Source: JAABSQ01 sp964573705
GTDB taxonomy: Bacteria > Desulfobacterota > Desulfobacteria > Desulfobacterales > Desulfococcaceae
Direction: 5' to 3'
Assembly: GCA_964573705.1 (NCBI GenBank)
Contig: CAZNLT010000080.1
Span: 1-25,447, forward strand
Length of the DNA: 25,447 nt
Positions within the stretch are counted from its first letter, which is position 1. Every line of letters starts with the position of its first letter. Below are positions 1 to 10,214 of the stretch, in pieces. Under the pieces are notes generated by a model. It saw nothing but the letters and a program-made list of their open reading frames with translations. It did not search any database and was not told where the DNA came from. A program made the position numbers and the translations under genes.

Positions 1-84
1 ATCCCGAATACAATCCGTTCGGGGCGAAATAAAATGACAACTGTCTTCTCGGGTGTCCGATCCGCACGGCCTTCAATCCGCATC

Positions 85-112
85 TTGACAAGGCCCGGGG
101 ATTTTCTTAAAT
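85..112 (+). promoter_or_regulatory. candidate sigma70 promoter of the moxR-bat operon
   Basis: A perfect TTGACA (85-90) is followed after 16 bases by TTAAAT (107-112), which matches four of six bases of the -10 consensus. It lies about 50 bases before the first gene of the operon. The rest of bases 1-163 shows no recognisable gene. Prediction is by consensus only; the start site is inferred. Confidence 0.4.
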
Positions 113-163
113 ATCAAGGTTTGCAAAACATGTAGTCAGTGCTTGTGAAGGAGGTTCGAGCCG

Positions 164-1138
164 GTGGAAGAACTAAAACCCAAAATCGAAGCGGCCCATC
201 TTCTGGTCAACCGCATCCGTGAAGAGATCGGAAAGGTGCTGGTGGGTCAGCGGGATTTGGTGGACGGGCTGCTGATCGGCCTTTTCACCAAAGGCCACAT
301 CCTGATCGAGGGGGTGCCCGGCCTGGCCAAAACCAGTTCCGTGAAAGCCTTGGCGGATACCGTGTACGCGGATTTCAAACGGATCCAGTTCACCCCCGAC
401 CTGCTCCCGGCGGACCTGATCGGCACCGAGGTGTACCGGCCCAAGACCGGTGATTTCACCATCAAAAAGGGGCCGCTGTTTCACAACATCATTTTGGCGG
501 ATGAAATCAACCGGGCCCCCTCCAAGGTCCAATCGGCCCTGCTGGAAGCGATGCAGGAGCGGCAGGTGACCATCGGTGAAACCACTTTTCCTCTGTCCGA
601 TCCGTTTCTGGTGCTGGCCACCCAGAACCCGATCGAGCAGGAGGGGACCTATCCCCTGCCCGAAGCCCAGGTGGACCGATTCATGCTAAAGCTGGTGATC
701 GGCTATCCCGAAAAGAGCGAGGAAAAAGAGATCATGAAACGGGTGGGATTTGATCCTCCCGCGCCGGTGACCCAGGTCTTGGAACCGGCTCAGATTGATG
801 AAATCGCGGGGCTGATTTCATCAATCTATGTGGACGAGAAACTCAAGGACTATATCGTGGACCTGGTGTTCGCCACCCGGAGGCCGGCCGATTATAAAAT
901 CGATATCGCCCACTATATTCAGTTCGGGGCCTCCCCCCGGGCCACCATCTTTCTGAGCCTGGCGGCCCGGGCCTATGCCTTTCTTCAGGGACGGGCCTAT
1001 GTGACCCCTCAGGATATCAAGATTATCGCACCGGCCATTCTGCGACACCGGATCATTCTCACCTATGAGGCCGAGGCCGAGGACATCACCCCGGAACAGA
1101 TCATCGCTCATATTTTCGATTCGGTAGAAGTTCCCTGA
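164..1138 (+). CDS. moxR: MoxR-family AAA+ ATPase
   Basis: A 324-residue MoxR-type AAA+ ATPase, full length for the family. The sequence shows a Walker A motif GVPGLAKT (residues 50-57), a Walker B motif ILADEIN (109-115), sensor 1 ATQNP (152-156) and the DRF arginine-finger region (171-173), followed by a helical lid. MoxR proteins are cytosolic chaperone-like ATPases that act with VWA-domain proteins encoded beside them, which fits the DUF58, BatA and BatB genes downstream. The start is a GTG at 164, supported by a strong AAGGAGG at 148-154 with 9-base spacing. It is the first gene of the Bat operon and ends 23 bases before the DUF58 gene. Family assignment is firm; the client protein is inferred. 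Confidence 0.95.
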   Translation: MEELKPKIEAAHLLVNRIREEIGKVLVGQRDLVDGLLIGLFTKGHILIEGVPGLAKTSSVKALADTVYADFKRIQFTPDLLPADLIGTEVYRPKTGDFTIKKGPLFHNIILADEINRAPSKVQSALLEAMQERQVTIGETTFPLSDPFLVLATQNPIEQEGTYPLPEAQVDRFMLKLVIGYPEKSEEKEIMKRVGFDPPAPVTQVLEPAQIDEIAGLISSIYVDEKLKDYIVDLVFATRRPADYKIDIAHYIQFGASPRATIFLSLAARAYAFLQGRAYVTPQDIKIIAPAILRHRIILTYEAEAEDITPEQIIAHIFDSVEVP

Positions 1139-1161
1139 ACCCTGTTTCTTTTCGTAAAACC

Positions 1162-2040
1162 ATGCTGCCGCCCGAAGTCATCAAAAAAATTAAACAGATT
1201 CATTTCAAGAGCGCCCGAACGGTGGATGCCATGATGGCCGGTCAGTACAAGTCGGTGTTCCGGGGCACCGGCATCGAATTTGAAGAGGTGCGGGAGTACA
1301 GCCCTGGAGACGAGGTCAAGAGCATCGATTGGAAGGTCTCCGCCCGTCTGGGGCGACCCTATATCAAACGCTACCGGGAGGAGCGGGAACGGGTGGTCAC
1401 ACTGCTGGTGGATATGAGCGGCTCCGGGAATTTCGGCACCACCGACCATCTGAAACGGGAAACCGCGACTGAAGTGGCCGCCATTCTGGCCTTCAGCGCC
1501 ATCAAAAACAATGACCGGGTGGGGGTGATCCTGTTCACCGATCAGGTGGGAAAATATATCCCCCCGAAAAAGGGGTCGGCCCATGTCTGGCGGGTGATTC
1601 GAGAGATCTATGCTTTTGAACCCGACAGTGTCGGCACCGATATTCAAAATGCGGTGGCCTATTTAGGGCGGGTGGCCCGTAAGCGGACCGTGGCCTTTCT
1701 GATTTCCGATTTCCTCGACCGGGATTATCACCGGCAGCTTCGCACCGCTTCCCAGCGGCATGAAATGATTTCCATTCTTCTGTCCGACCCGGGGGATTTC
1801 ATCCTTCCCGAGGCCGGGATTCTCACCCTTCGGGATTTCGAAACCGGCGACACCGTTTTGCTGGATGCTTCCGATCCCAAGACCCGACGGGCTTACCAGG
1901 CAGGGAAAATCGAGGAATACCGACAAACCGTGGCCGGTCTCAAGGGGAGCAACATCGACTGCATCGAGATTCATACCGGCGATTCGGCCGCCGATGCCCT
2001 GACCCGGTATTTTCGAATCCGTGAACGGCGGAGGCGATGA
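1162..2040 (+). CDS. DUF58 domain protein (VWA-like)
   Basis: A 292-residue DUF58 protein. Residues 30-80 carry the family signature: GTGIEFEEVREYSPGDEV followed by IDWKVSAR and a YIKRYREERER stretch. After it begins a VWA-like fold with a MIDAS-type DMSGS motif at 84-88, so metal-dependent ligand binding is plausible. No membrane segment or signal peptide is seen, so it is probably cytosolic. Genes of this type almost always follow moxR in Bat operons, and the pair is thought to work with the membrane VWA proteins. The ATG at 1162 has only a weak upstream ribosome site, consistent with translational coupling to moxR. Its exact biochemical role is not established for the family. Confidence 0.92.
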   Translation: MLPPEVIKKIKQIHFKSARTVDAMMAGQYKSVFRGTGIEFEEVREYSPGDEVKSIDWKVSARLGRPYIKRYREERERVVTLLVDMSGSGNFGTTDHLKRETATEVAAILAFSAIKNNDRVGVILFTDQVGKYIPPKKGSAHVWRVIREIYAFEPDSVGTDIQNAVAYLGRVARKRTVAFLISDFLDRDYHRQLRTASQRHEMISILLSDPGDFILPEAGILTLRDFETGDTVLLDASDPKTRRAYQAGKIEEYRQTVAGLKGSNIDCIEIHTGDSAADALTRYFRIRERRRR

Positions 2041-2702
2041 TGGATAGGAAGCGGTTTTTGTCTGTCCTTCTCTCGGTCTGGCTCTTGACCTGGATGATGA
2101 TCCTCGGACTCGGCGCGGACGTGCAGGCTCAAGCCGACGCCCCGAATGCGCCGCCTGCGGCCGATTCCACGGAACCGACCGAAGGGGCGGTTCCCATGAC
2201 CGACATTCATGGAATCAAACCGCCGGAACCCGCAGGGTTCGATCCGACTCCGCTCTATTACGCGGCGGCCGGTGCGGTGATTCTGACCGCTGCGATCCTT
2301 TCCTTTCTTATCTGGAAACATCGGCGAAGAAGACTTCGGGTCTCGACCACCCCCCGTTTTTCCCCGGAGGAGACCGCCCTGGCCGCTTTGGACGAGTTGG
2401 CGAATGTGGAGGGGATGGACCCGAAACTCTTTTATTTCCGGCTGTCCGCGGTACTGCGACGATATATGGAAGCCCGGTACCGCATCCATGCACCGGAGAT
2501 GACCACCGAGGAACTTTTGCCGGAGATCAAGCAGCTGGGAATGGACCCGGCGCTTCGGCTGGGACTGCGGTCGCTTCTGGAGACCGCCGACCCGATCAAG
2601 TATGCCGGCTTGCCGGCCTCGGTGCGCGCCATGGAGGATCATTTGGCTTTTGCCAGGCGATTTGTCCGGGAGACGACCCCGATGCCCGTTCAGAAGGCCT
2701 GA
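2037..2702 (+). CDS. small Bat-operon membrane protein (DUF4381 / BatD-tail-like)
   Basis: A 221-residue protein with an N-terminal hydrophobic signal-like segment (residues 7-25), a short Pro/Ala/Glu-rich exported stretch, one clear membrane helix (72-94) ending in a basic HRRRR stop-transfer, and a helical cytosolic domain. That domain has the pattern R-Y-x-E-x-R-Y-x-I with TTEELLPEI, which resembles DUF4381 proteins and the cytosolic tails of BatD proteins. Genes of this kind sit between DUF58 and the first VWA gene in many proteobacterial Bat operons. The start ATG overlaps the DUF58 stop by four bases (ATGA), indicating translational coupling. Function is unknown; an accessory or scaffold role for the VWA membrane complex is an inference. 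Confidence 0.8.
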   Translation: MMDRKRFLSVLLSVWLLTWMMILGLGADVQAQADAPNAPPAADSTEPTEGAVPMTDIHGIKPPEPAGFDPTPLYYAAAGAVILTAAILSFLIWKHRRRRLRVSTTPRFSPEETALAALDELANVEGMDPKLFYFRLSAVLRRYMEARYRIHAPEMTTEELLPEIKQLGMDPALRLGLRSLLETADPIKYAGLPASVRAMEDHLAFARRFVRETTPMPVQKA

Positions 2703-2711
2703 TCGACCGAT

Positions 2712-3706
2712 ATGTTTCGATTTGCCGCTCCCGGTCTGTTGCTGCTTCTGGGTTTGCTTCCCGCGATCTGGGCCTGTCGCCGGCGCGGAGGATTTCGCCC
2801 GGCCCTGGGGATCTCCGGGCTGGGGTCATCGGTGCAAAAGATAACGTCCACGGCCCTTCGGCTGCATTGGCTGGCGCCCGCCCTTAAATACGGGGCCCTC
2901 TGTCTGATGATCCTGGCGCTGGCCCGCCCTCAGTGGGGAATCAGCAGGGTGAATGTGATGACCGAGGGGATCAACATCGTTCTGGCGGTGGATATTTCCG
3001 AGTCCATGGCGGCCCTCGATTTTCGCCGGGGCGGAAGAATCGTCGACCGCCTGGAAGCGGTCAAGGGGGTGGTTCGCGATTTCATCGAAAAGCGAAACGG
3101 CGACCGCATCGGGATGGTCGTCTTCGGCACCCATGCCTATACCCAGCTTCCCCTGACCCGGGATTACAACGCGCTGATCTCGGTATTGGAGCGGGTTGAA
3201 ATCGGTGCGGCCGGGAAAAAGACCGCTGTGGGGGATGCGGTGGGGATCTCTTTGAAGCGACTGGAGGATATCGAAAGCAAGTCCCGGGTCATCATTCTTC
3301 TCACCGACGGGCGAAGCAACGCCGGCGAAATTTCCCCGGAGGCGGCTGCTCAGGTGGCGGTTCAAAAGAAGGTCAAAATCTATACCGTCGGGGTGGGCGC
3401 CCGGGGCAAAGCCCCGTTTCGGGTCCGGGATTCTTTTTTGGGAGAGCGGTATGTCTATCAGCAGGTGGACATCGACGAGGAGACCCTGCGATCCGTCGCG
3501 GAAAAGACCGGGGGCCTCTATTTTCGGGCCAAAAATACCGAAGGATTGCAGCAGATTTATGATACCATCGACCGGCTTGAAAAAACCGAAGTGGAGGTTC
3601 AGGAGTTTGCCGAATCGAGGGAGCTCTACCCGTATTTTCTTTTGCCCGCCTTTGTGCTACTTTGCGGATGGGTGATTCTGACCCAGACGAGGTATCTGAA
3701 AGTGCC

Positions 3707-3710
<4 letters not shown>
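2712..3710 (+). CDS. batA: BatA-like VWA membrane protein
   Basis: A 332-residue VWA protein of the BatA type. Two membrane helices (about 5-21 and 58-72) precede a VWA domain whose MIDAS motif DISES is at 94-98, with further MIDAS elements in the GDRIG and LLTDGRSNAG regions. A third membrane helix lies near the C-terminus (about 309-327). This TM-TM-VWA-TM layout is standard for BatA and BatB. VWA domains of this kind bind divalent metal and protein ligands, and the Bat complex has been linked to stress and oxygen tolerance and envelope integrity. The gene starts 9 bases after the preceding stop and overlaps batB by four bases. A weak GAAGG lies 14 bases before the ATG. Confidence 0.92.
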
Positions 3711-5590
<1,880 letters not shown>

Positions 5591-5591
5591 A

Positions 5592-7328
5592 ATGGCGGGC
5601 CGATTTAAACGATTGATCCTGGGATTCCTTCTCCTGATTCCCGGTGCTCTGCACGCCGAGGATGTCGAGGTTCAGGCCTCGGTGGACCGCACTCAAGTCG
5701 CCGTTGGAGAATCCCTTCAGTTGAAGGTCTCCATAAGGGGAGGCGACGGGACCGTGGATGTCTCATCCATTCAAGACTTTGAGATCATCTCCCGGGCAAG
5801 CGCCGCCCACATCAATATGATCAATGGACGCTTCTCTCGGGAGAATGCCTATACCTATGTGTTGATGCCGCTGCGCCGGGGTGAGATGACCATTCCCCCG
5901 CTTTCGGTGCGATCCGGCGGCACGGTGGTTCGGACCCAAGCGATTTCAGTGAAGGTGACCTCTCGATCCGAAGCGGATCGGGCCGAAGGCCGAGAGGTCT
6001 TTGTGGAAGCCCGAATCTCCAATGAAGCGCCGTATGAAGGGGAACAGATCGTCTATTCTTTTCGGATTTATCAGCGGGTCCAGATCGCCAATCCCCGATT
6101 CCAGGAACCGGATTTCAAGGGATTTACTGCGAAGAGGCTCGAAGACCAGCGGAATTTCACCCTGGTTGTCGACAGCCGGGAATACCATGTGATCGAACTC
6201 AATTTCGTTCTGCTGTCCCTGGGTCCGGGGATTCGCCAGATCGAACCCGCGATGCTCAATTGTGACGTCATCCATTCAGGCCGCCGACGCGGAAATTTTC
6301 CCGACCCTTTCTTCGGTCTCAACCGGGGGCGTTTTGAAACCAGGCGGTTTGCGACCGAACCGGTGACGGTGGAGGTTCGCCCCCTTCCGCCGTATCATGG
6401 AGACGGGCGGTTTTCCGGTCTGGTGGGGACCTTTGATATCGAATCACAGATCGAAGCCGACGAACTGAAGGTGGGGGATTCCGCCACCCTTTCTATTCTT
6501 ATTCAGGGCGCCGGCAATGTCATGGATGCCGAGGAACCGAAGATTCCGCTTCCGGATGCCTTCAAGGTGTACAAGGACGCCCCCGAGGAGACGGTCCGTC
6601 TGGAACCGACCGGATATACCGGGCGAAAGGTGTTCCGAATGGCCCTGGTTCCGATGGATTCGGGGGTATATCAGATAGATCCGGTGTCTCTGGTCTATTT
6701 CGATACCGACCGGGAGGGTTATGTTCAAGAATTCACCCGACCCCTTCAACTTTCTGTGGCGCCGGCCGGGGAAAAGGATTCGCTGGCGGTGATCTCCTCA
6801 TCGCCACCGGCAGGCATGCCGCGCAAAGATCGGGTGGTCTTTACCGGTCGGGACATCCTTCCCCTCAAGGAGGATCTGAATGCCCTGAAAACCCGTCGGC
6901 CGATGTCCGGGGAATGGTTTCTCCTGCTTTTAATGATTCCGCCGGCGGTGTTCGGATTGGCCAAAACCGCTTGGGTGTTGTCCCGAAAAACCGAATCTCC
7001 TTCCCAGCGGATGGCGGAACGGTCCGAAAAAGCGCTTCGGGAGGCGGCAGCGAATGAGGCGGCGGGGGAAGCCTTTTGTGCTTGTCTTTACCGGGCGGTT
7101 ATTTCCGCCGTATTGGCGAGAGCCGGCACATACGGGGAAAGCCTTACCTATTCCGAAGTCCGTTCGATCCTGAGTAACCGGGGATACTCTTCTGAGCTCA
7201 TCGACAATGCGGTGAGGCTTTTGGAGACCATCGAGTCGGCCCGGTTCGGGGGCCGGATCATAAACGGTGAGGAGCGTCGAACGCTCTTGAGAGAAACCCG
7301 GGGGTTGGTGAAATCCTTAAACAGATGA
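5592..7328 (+). CDS. batD: BatD-family oxygen-tolerance protein
   Basis: A 578-residue BatD protein. It has an N-terminal signal peptide with a likely cut after LHA (residue 22), a large exported region of repeated beta-rich modules (about 25-430), one membrane helix (442-463) and a helical cytosolic tail (465-578). The DPFFG motif (238-242) and the following TEPVTVEVRPLP segment are typical of BatD proteins. BatD is thought to be the main periplasmic part of the Bat membrane assembly. The ATG follows the batB stop with a single base between, and the stop overlaps the batE start (ATGA), so it is part of the same coupled operon. No missing domain or frameshift is visible. Confidence 0.92.
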   Translation: MAGRFKRLILGFLLLIPGALHAEDVEVQASVDRTQVAVGESLQLKVSIRGGDGTVDVSSIQDFEIISRASAAHINMINGRFSRENAYTYVLMPLRRGEMTIPPLSVRSGGTVVRTQAISVKVTSRSEADRAEGREVFVEARISNEAPYEGEQIVYSFRIYQRVQIANPRFQEPDFKGFTAKRLEDQRNFTLVVDSREYHVIELNFVLLSLGPGIRQIEPAMLNCDVIHSGRRRGNFPDPFFGLNRGRFETRRFATEPVTVEVRPLPPYHGDGRFSGLVGTFDIESQIEADELKVGDSATLSILIQGAGNVMDAEEPKIPLPDAFKVYKDAPEETVRLEPTGYTGRKVFRMALVPMDSGVYQIDPVSLVYFDTDREGYVQEFTRPLQLSVAPAGEKDSLAVISSSPPAGMPRKDRVVFTGRDILPLKEDLNALKTRRPMSGEWFLLLLMIPPAVFGLAKTAWVLSRKTESPSQRMAERSEKALREAAANEAAGEAFCACLYRAVISAVLARAGTYGESLTYSEVRSILSNRGYSSELIDNAVRLLETIESARFGGRIINGEERRTLLRETRGLVKSLNR

Positions 7329-8092
7329 TCCTTTCTTTTCAGTTCCGAATTCGGCGGATCATATGGATTTGCGCGGCCGTTCTGTTTCTGGCGGCGGTCT
7401 CTCATGCCGATTCACTCACCCAGTCTTTTCTGGACGGCATTCGGTATTACCAAAATGGGGCGTATGAACAGGCGGTGGTGGAATTTAAAAAGATTACCGA
7501 TGCCGGCATTCAAAACGGTCAGCTCTATTACAATTTAGGGAATGCCTATCTTCGCTGCAATCAGCTCGGCCACGCGATATTGTGGTACGAGCGAGCTCTG
7601 GAACTGATTCCAGAGGATCCCGATCTAAAGTTCAATTACGCCTATGCGCTTTCCCGAACCAAGGATGAACGGGCGGACCGGGGGCCTTCTCTGATCCGAA
7701 TTCTGTTCTTTTGGAAATTTCTGTTGAATCCCGCCCTCCTTCGGCGAATCGCCATTGCCATGAATTTCCTTTTCTGGTCGGCGGTGCTTGTTCGATTCAT
7801 CCGAAGGAAAAAAGTGTTGAAAACGCCCATTTACCTTCTCCTCTTCATAAGCCTGCTCTTTACCGGCACTGCCGCCTACAATTATTATGAAAACACTTAC
7901 GTTCGCGAGGGCGTAATTCTGCCGGAGCAGGTATCTGTCCGGTCGGGCCTCACCGAGGGGGCCACTGAATTGTTCGTCCTGCATGCCGGCACCAAAATCC
8001 GCGTTGAAAAAGAAAAGAACGGGTTTGTCCGAATTTTCTTTTCCGAAGGCAAAATCGGGTGGATTAAAAAAGAATACATCGGCATTTTCTGA
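7325..8092 (+). CDS. batE: BatE-like TPR / SH3-like membrane protein
   Basis: A 255-residue protein with a signal peptide or N-terminal anchor (about 11-28, possible cut after SHA), TPR-like repeats (about 33-105, including LYYNLGNAYLRCNQLGHAI), two membrane helices (about 141-158 and 168-186) and a C-terminal SH3-like domain (about 196-255) with RVEKEKNGFVRI and GWIKKEYIGIF. This is the usual layout of BatE. SH3-like domains of this type often contact cell wall or periplasmic partners, and the TPR part probably contacts other Bat proteins. It overlaps batD by four bases and is the last gene of the operon. No convincing terminator follows. The domain assignments are by pattern and not by search. 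Confidence 0.87.
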   Translation: MILSFQFRIRRIIWICAAVLFLAAVSHADSLTQSFLDGIRYYQNGAYEQAVVEFKKITDAGIQNGQLYYNLGNAYLRCNQLGHAILWYERALELIPEDPDLKFNYAYALSRTKDERADRGPSLIRILFFWKFLLNPALLRRIAIAMNFLFWSAVLVRFIRRKKVLKTPIYLLLFISLLFTGTAAYNYYENTYVREGVILPEQVSVRSGLTEGATELFVLHAGTKIRVEKEKNGFVRIFFSEGKIGWIKKEYIGIF

Positions 8093-8412
8093 AACCGACC
8101 GTCCCCTTCTGGTGCCTATGCGGATCGCCTGTCTTTCACAGAGTTTACTTGAAAAATATTGTGCAGGAGTTTTCTTGACAATTATTGATATTTGGTAAAT
8201 ATTATTTCCAAGTTAAGTTTTCTTCAGTTATTGAGGCCTCGTTGACAAGCCTGAACGAATGCCGAAATATCGTCTTCGATTTCAACAATAAGGAAACGAA
8301 TCAACTTCGGGTTTCCATATTCCATTAAATTCCATTTTCCTCAGTTTTTTCACTCTTTCCCATTGCTTACATCTATTGGCTGCGGGGCAGGCTCCAAGGG
8401 GGGAAACAGACT
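8093..8412. other. 320-base AT-rich gap between the Bat and T6SS operons
   Basis: No credible gene is present on either strand. It contains a promoter-like element (8175-8205), a second TTGACA (8242-8247) with a poor -10, a 6-base inverted repeat GGAAAC/GTTTCC (8292-8297 and 8311-8316), and two direct copies of ATTCCATT at 8319-8326 and 8329-8336 that are exactly 10 bases apart. No clear terminator hairpin for the Bat operon was found. Confidence 0.7.
8175..8205 (+). promoter_or_regulatory. candidate sigma70 promoter of the first T6SS operon
   Basis: A perfect TTGACA (8175-8180) is followed by two overlapping -10 candidates: AATATT after 17 bases (8198-8203, 4 of 6 matches) and TATTAT after 19 bases (8200-8205, 5 of 6 matches). 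It would leave a leader of about 200 bases before the first gene, which has a GGGGGGA ribosome site at 8398-8404. Inferred from consensus only. Confidence 0.45.
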
Positions 8413-10209
8413 ATGGTGATTTTTGAATCCGACCTGCTGAACGCCCTCGATTTCCTATTCATTATTTCCGGGGCGCCGATTGAATCCATTGAAGAACGCC
8501 TTCTGAAAGATCAACAACTTGATAGAGTCCACTCCCTGAAGCTCCTGAAAGAAGCACGTGATCATCGAAACGGTTTTTTCTTGATCGACGATCAGGCTCA
8601 TTTTTTAGAAATATTTTTTCTGAAGATGGCTTTTCTATACCAGATCGTTCATCGGGTATTTCCATACCTGGAGAAATATCAACATCCCGAACTCGGGTGT
8701 TCTCTGGACCGAATCTGGATTCAACTGGCGGATGACTGTAATATGATTCCACGGAGTTGGAGTTTCAAAGTACGGCTGATTCAAGATGACCTGGATAAAA
8801 ATGCCGCCAAACCTCCTTCTTTTCCGAAGTCTTCTCCAGCTTATGGCTACTATACTTTAGGGTTGATTTGGCTTTTTACTCTGGTCTTGAATCGCCGACA
8901 AGGGTCGACGACAATCTGTTCGGCCGCAGAAAAGATGGTGGAACAACCTTCCGCAGGTAATCCCGAAAAAAACCGGATTGGGGGGGCGCTTGATCCGGTT
9001 TTCTACCCCGAAAACATTTATTGGAAACCGGATGCAAATCGGAAACTGCATACAGGGCGGGAATTATGGGAAAAATCCATACGAATGGGGTTGTCTCTGT
9101 TCCGGGAAGGCCTGAATTCCGCTCAGGGGGTGATTCCGGAGGATTTCATCCAGAACCTGGATTCTTTGCGTGCTGAGATTCGAAAAATGCTGTTCTCAAG
9201 ACGTTCACCTAGTCAACCCAGCCCTCGAACATCTCCGGAGGATGTGGCGATTCATAAGGTTTTAATTGAAATGAGAAATCGGCTTTCCGAGCATGCTGAA
9301 GCCTCTTTTCCGCTGGAGGAACCTTCAGGGTCGAATTCCGATGAAGAGGATTTAGAGGGTACCGTCGCCTTGAACCGTGACTCGCTACAAAAGACGGACG
9401 CAATCAAGATCGAGGAAAAGCGTTTCGAAGAAAGCCATCCCGATGAAACGATTGAACCGGATATGCCCGAGACGCAGATCATACGTCCGGCCGCCCTAAA
9501 AAAGGACGGAGCGCCGGATGAAAAAGCCGAAGATTCCACCGCCGGAACTTCTGAATCGGAAATGGCTGAGACAGTGGTATTGAAGAGAGGATCATTGAGC
9601 GCCGGCGCCGAATCCGAAGAAGAGAAGGATTTTCCGGAAGAAAGGGATGGGGACGACGAGCTAGTTGAAACCGTCATGGTGGGTCGAGAGGGGACCGGAA
9701 CTCGAAAATCGGCGGCCCTTTCCAATCACGGAATTGCGCCGGAAGATGGGGTGGACGACAGTGACGATCTCATGGAGACGATTGCACTTTCTACCGGCAA
9801 GGCAATGAAAGAACCTATTGCGAAATCGGGGGACGAATATGATTTGGAAGAGACGGTGATGCTTCATCGAAGGAGTTCCGGAAAACCCGATACCGAAAAA
9901 CCTGATACCGGAAAGCCTGATACCGGAAAACCCGATACCGGAAAGCCTGACAATGGAGCGGCAATGTCTCCGGAAAAAGAGGGTGAAACACCGTCGGCGA
10001 CTTCCGCATCCGAAGATGAAGAAATTCCTGAAACGGTCATTGTATCCCGTAAACAACAAAGCACTGTCGGGAAAGCCGAAGCACCGCCCTCCGCATCCAA
10101 TACAAACGATTACCCTGCCCCCGAGGACGCCGACGAAGAAGACGACGACGACGACATCATGTCCGAAACCGTTATCCTCAAACCGGGCGCTTCAGAGAAA
10201 GAGGACTAA
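8413..10209 (+). CDS. unrecognised T6SS-operon protein with eight ETVxL repeats and an acidic tail
   Basis: A 598-residue protein that I do not recognise; it heads the T6SS operon, six bases before the Fha-like gene. Residues 1-290 look folded, helical and cytosolic (no signal peptide; short hydrophobic stretches near 63-77 and 148-160). Residues 300-598 are rich in Asp, Glu, Ser and Pro and appear disordered. In this half a motif recurs eight times: GTVAL (T317), ETQII (T354), ETVVL (T387), ETVMV (T420), ETIAL (T456), ETVML (T481), ETVIV (T541) and ETVIL (T586), often with a Lys or Arg within a few residues. Each is Thr-x-x-[LIV] after acidic residues, as in FHA-domain ligands. A role as phosphothreonine scaffold in T6SS control is an inference. 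The ATG has a GGGGGGA site 8 bases upstream. Confidence 0.75.
   Translation: MVIFESDLLNALDFLFIISGAPIESIEERLLKDQQLDRVHSLKLLKEARDHRNGFFLIDDQAHFLEIFFLKMAFLYQIVHRVFPYLEKYQHPELGCSLDRIWIQLADDCNMIPRSWSFKVRLIQDDLDKNAAKPPSFPKSSPAYGYYTLGLIWLFTLVLNRRQGSTTICSAAEKMVEQPSAGNPEKNRIGGALDPVFYPENIYWKPDANRKLHTGRELWEKSIRMGLSLFREGLNSAQGVIPEDFIQNLDSLRAEIRKMLFSRRSPSQPSPRTSPEDVAIHKVLIEMRNRLSEHAEASFPLEEPSGSNSDEEDLEGTVALNRDSLQKTDAIKIEEKRFEESHPDETIEPDMPETQIIRPAALKKDGAPDEKAEDSTAGTSESEMAETVVLKRGSLSAGAESEEEKDFPEERDGDDELVETVMVGREGTGTRKSAALSNHGIAPEDGVDDSDDLMETIALSTGKAMKEPIAKSGDEYDLEETVMLHRRSSGKPDTEKPDTGKPDTGKPDTGKPDNGAAMSPEKEGETPSATSASEDEEIPETVIVSRKQQSTVGKAEAPPSASNTNDYPAPEDADEEDDDDDIMSETVILKPGASEKED
9880..9954 (+). repeat. 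five 15-base tandem repeats encoding GKPDT
   Basis: Five in-frame 15-base units encode GKPDT, EKPDT, GKPDT, GKPDT and GKPDN (residues 490-514 of the host protein). Units differ at third codon positions (AAA/AAG, CCC/CCT), and two alternate almost exactly, suggesting duplication of a two-unit block. The repeat lies between the sixth and seventh ETVxL motifs and makes their spacing the longest (60 residues). Confidence 0.92.
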
Positions 10210-10214
10210 GGTAC

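Noticed and set aside
1..132. Open frame from the window edge to a TAG at 131-135, possibly the end of an upstream gene
   Set aside because: About 44 codons with no recognisable motif, and it overlaps the promoter candidate at 85-112. Too short to support.
8233..8254. AGGC...GCCT as a terminator for the Bat operon
   Set aside because: Only a 4-base stem and no T run.
8242..8270. Second TTGACA as a promoter before the first T6SS gene
   Set aside because: The best -10 at 17 bases (AAATAT) matches three of six only; the element at 8175-8205 is better, so I list this only as a note.
8378..8395. TTGGC...GGCTCC near the first T6SS gene as a sigma54 (-24/-12) site
   Set aside because: The GG and GC are 11 bases apart instead of 10, the -12 context is poor, and it would lie within 20 bases of the start codon.
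9661..10100. Minus-strand frames opposite the repeat region (8413-10209)
   Set aside because: They mirror the low-complexity repeats of the plus-strand gene and have no ribosome sites or family motifs.
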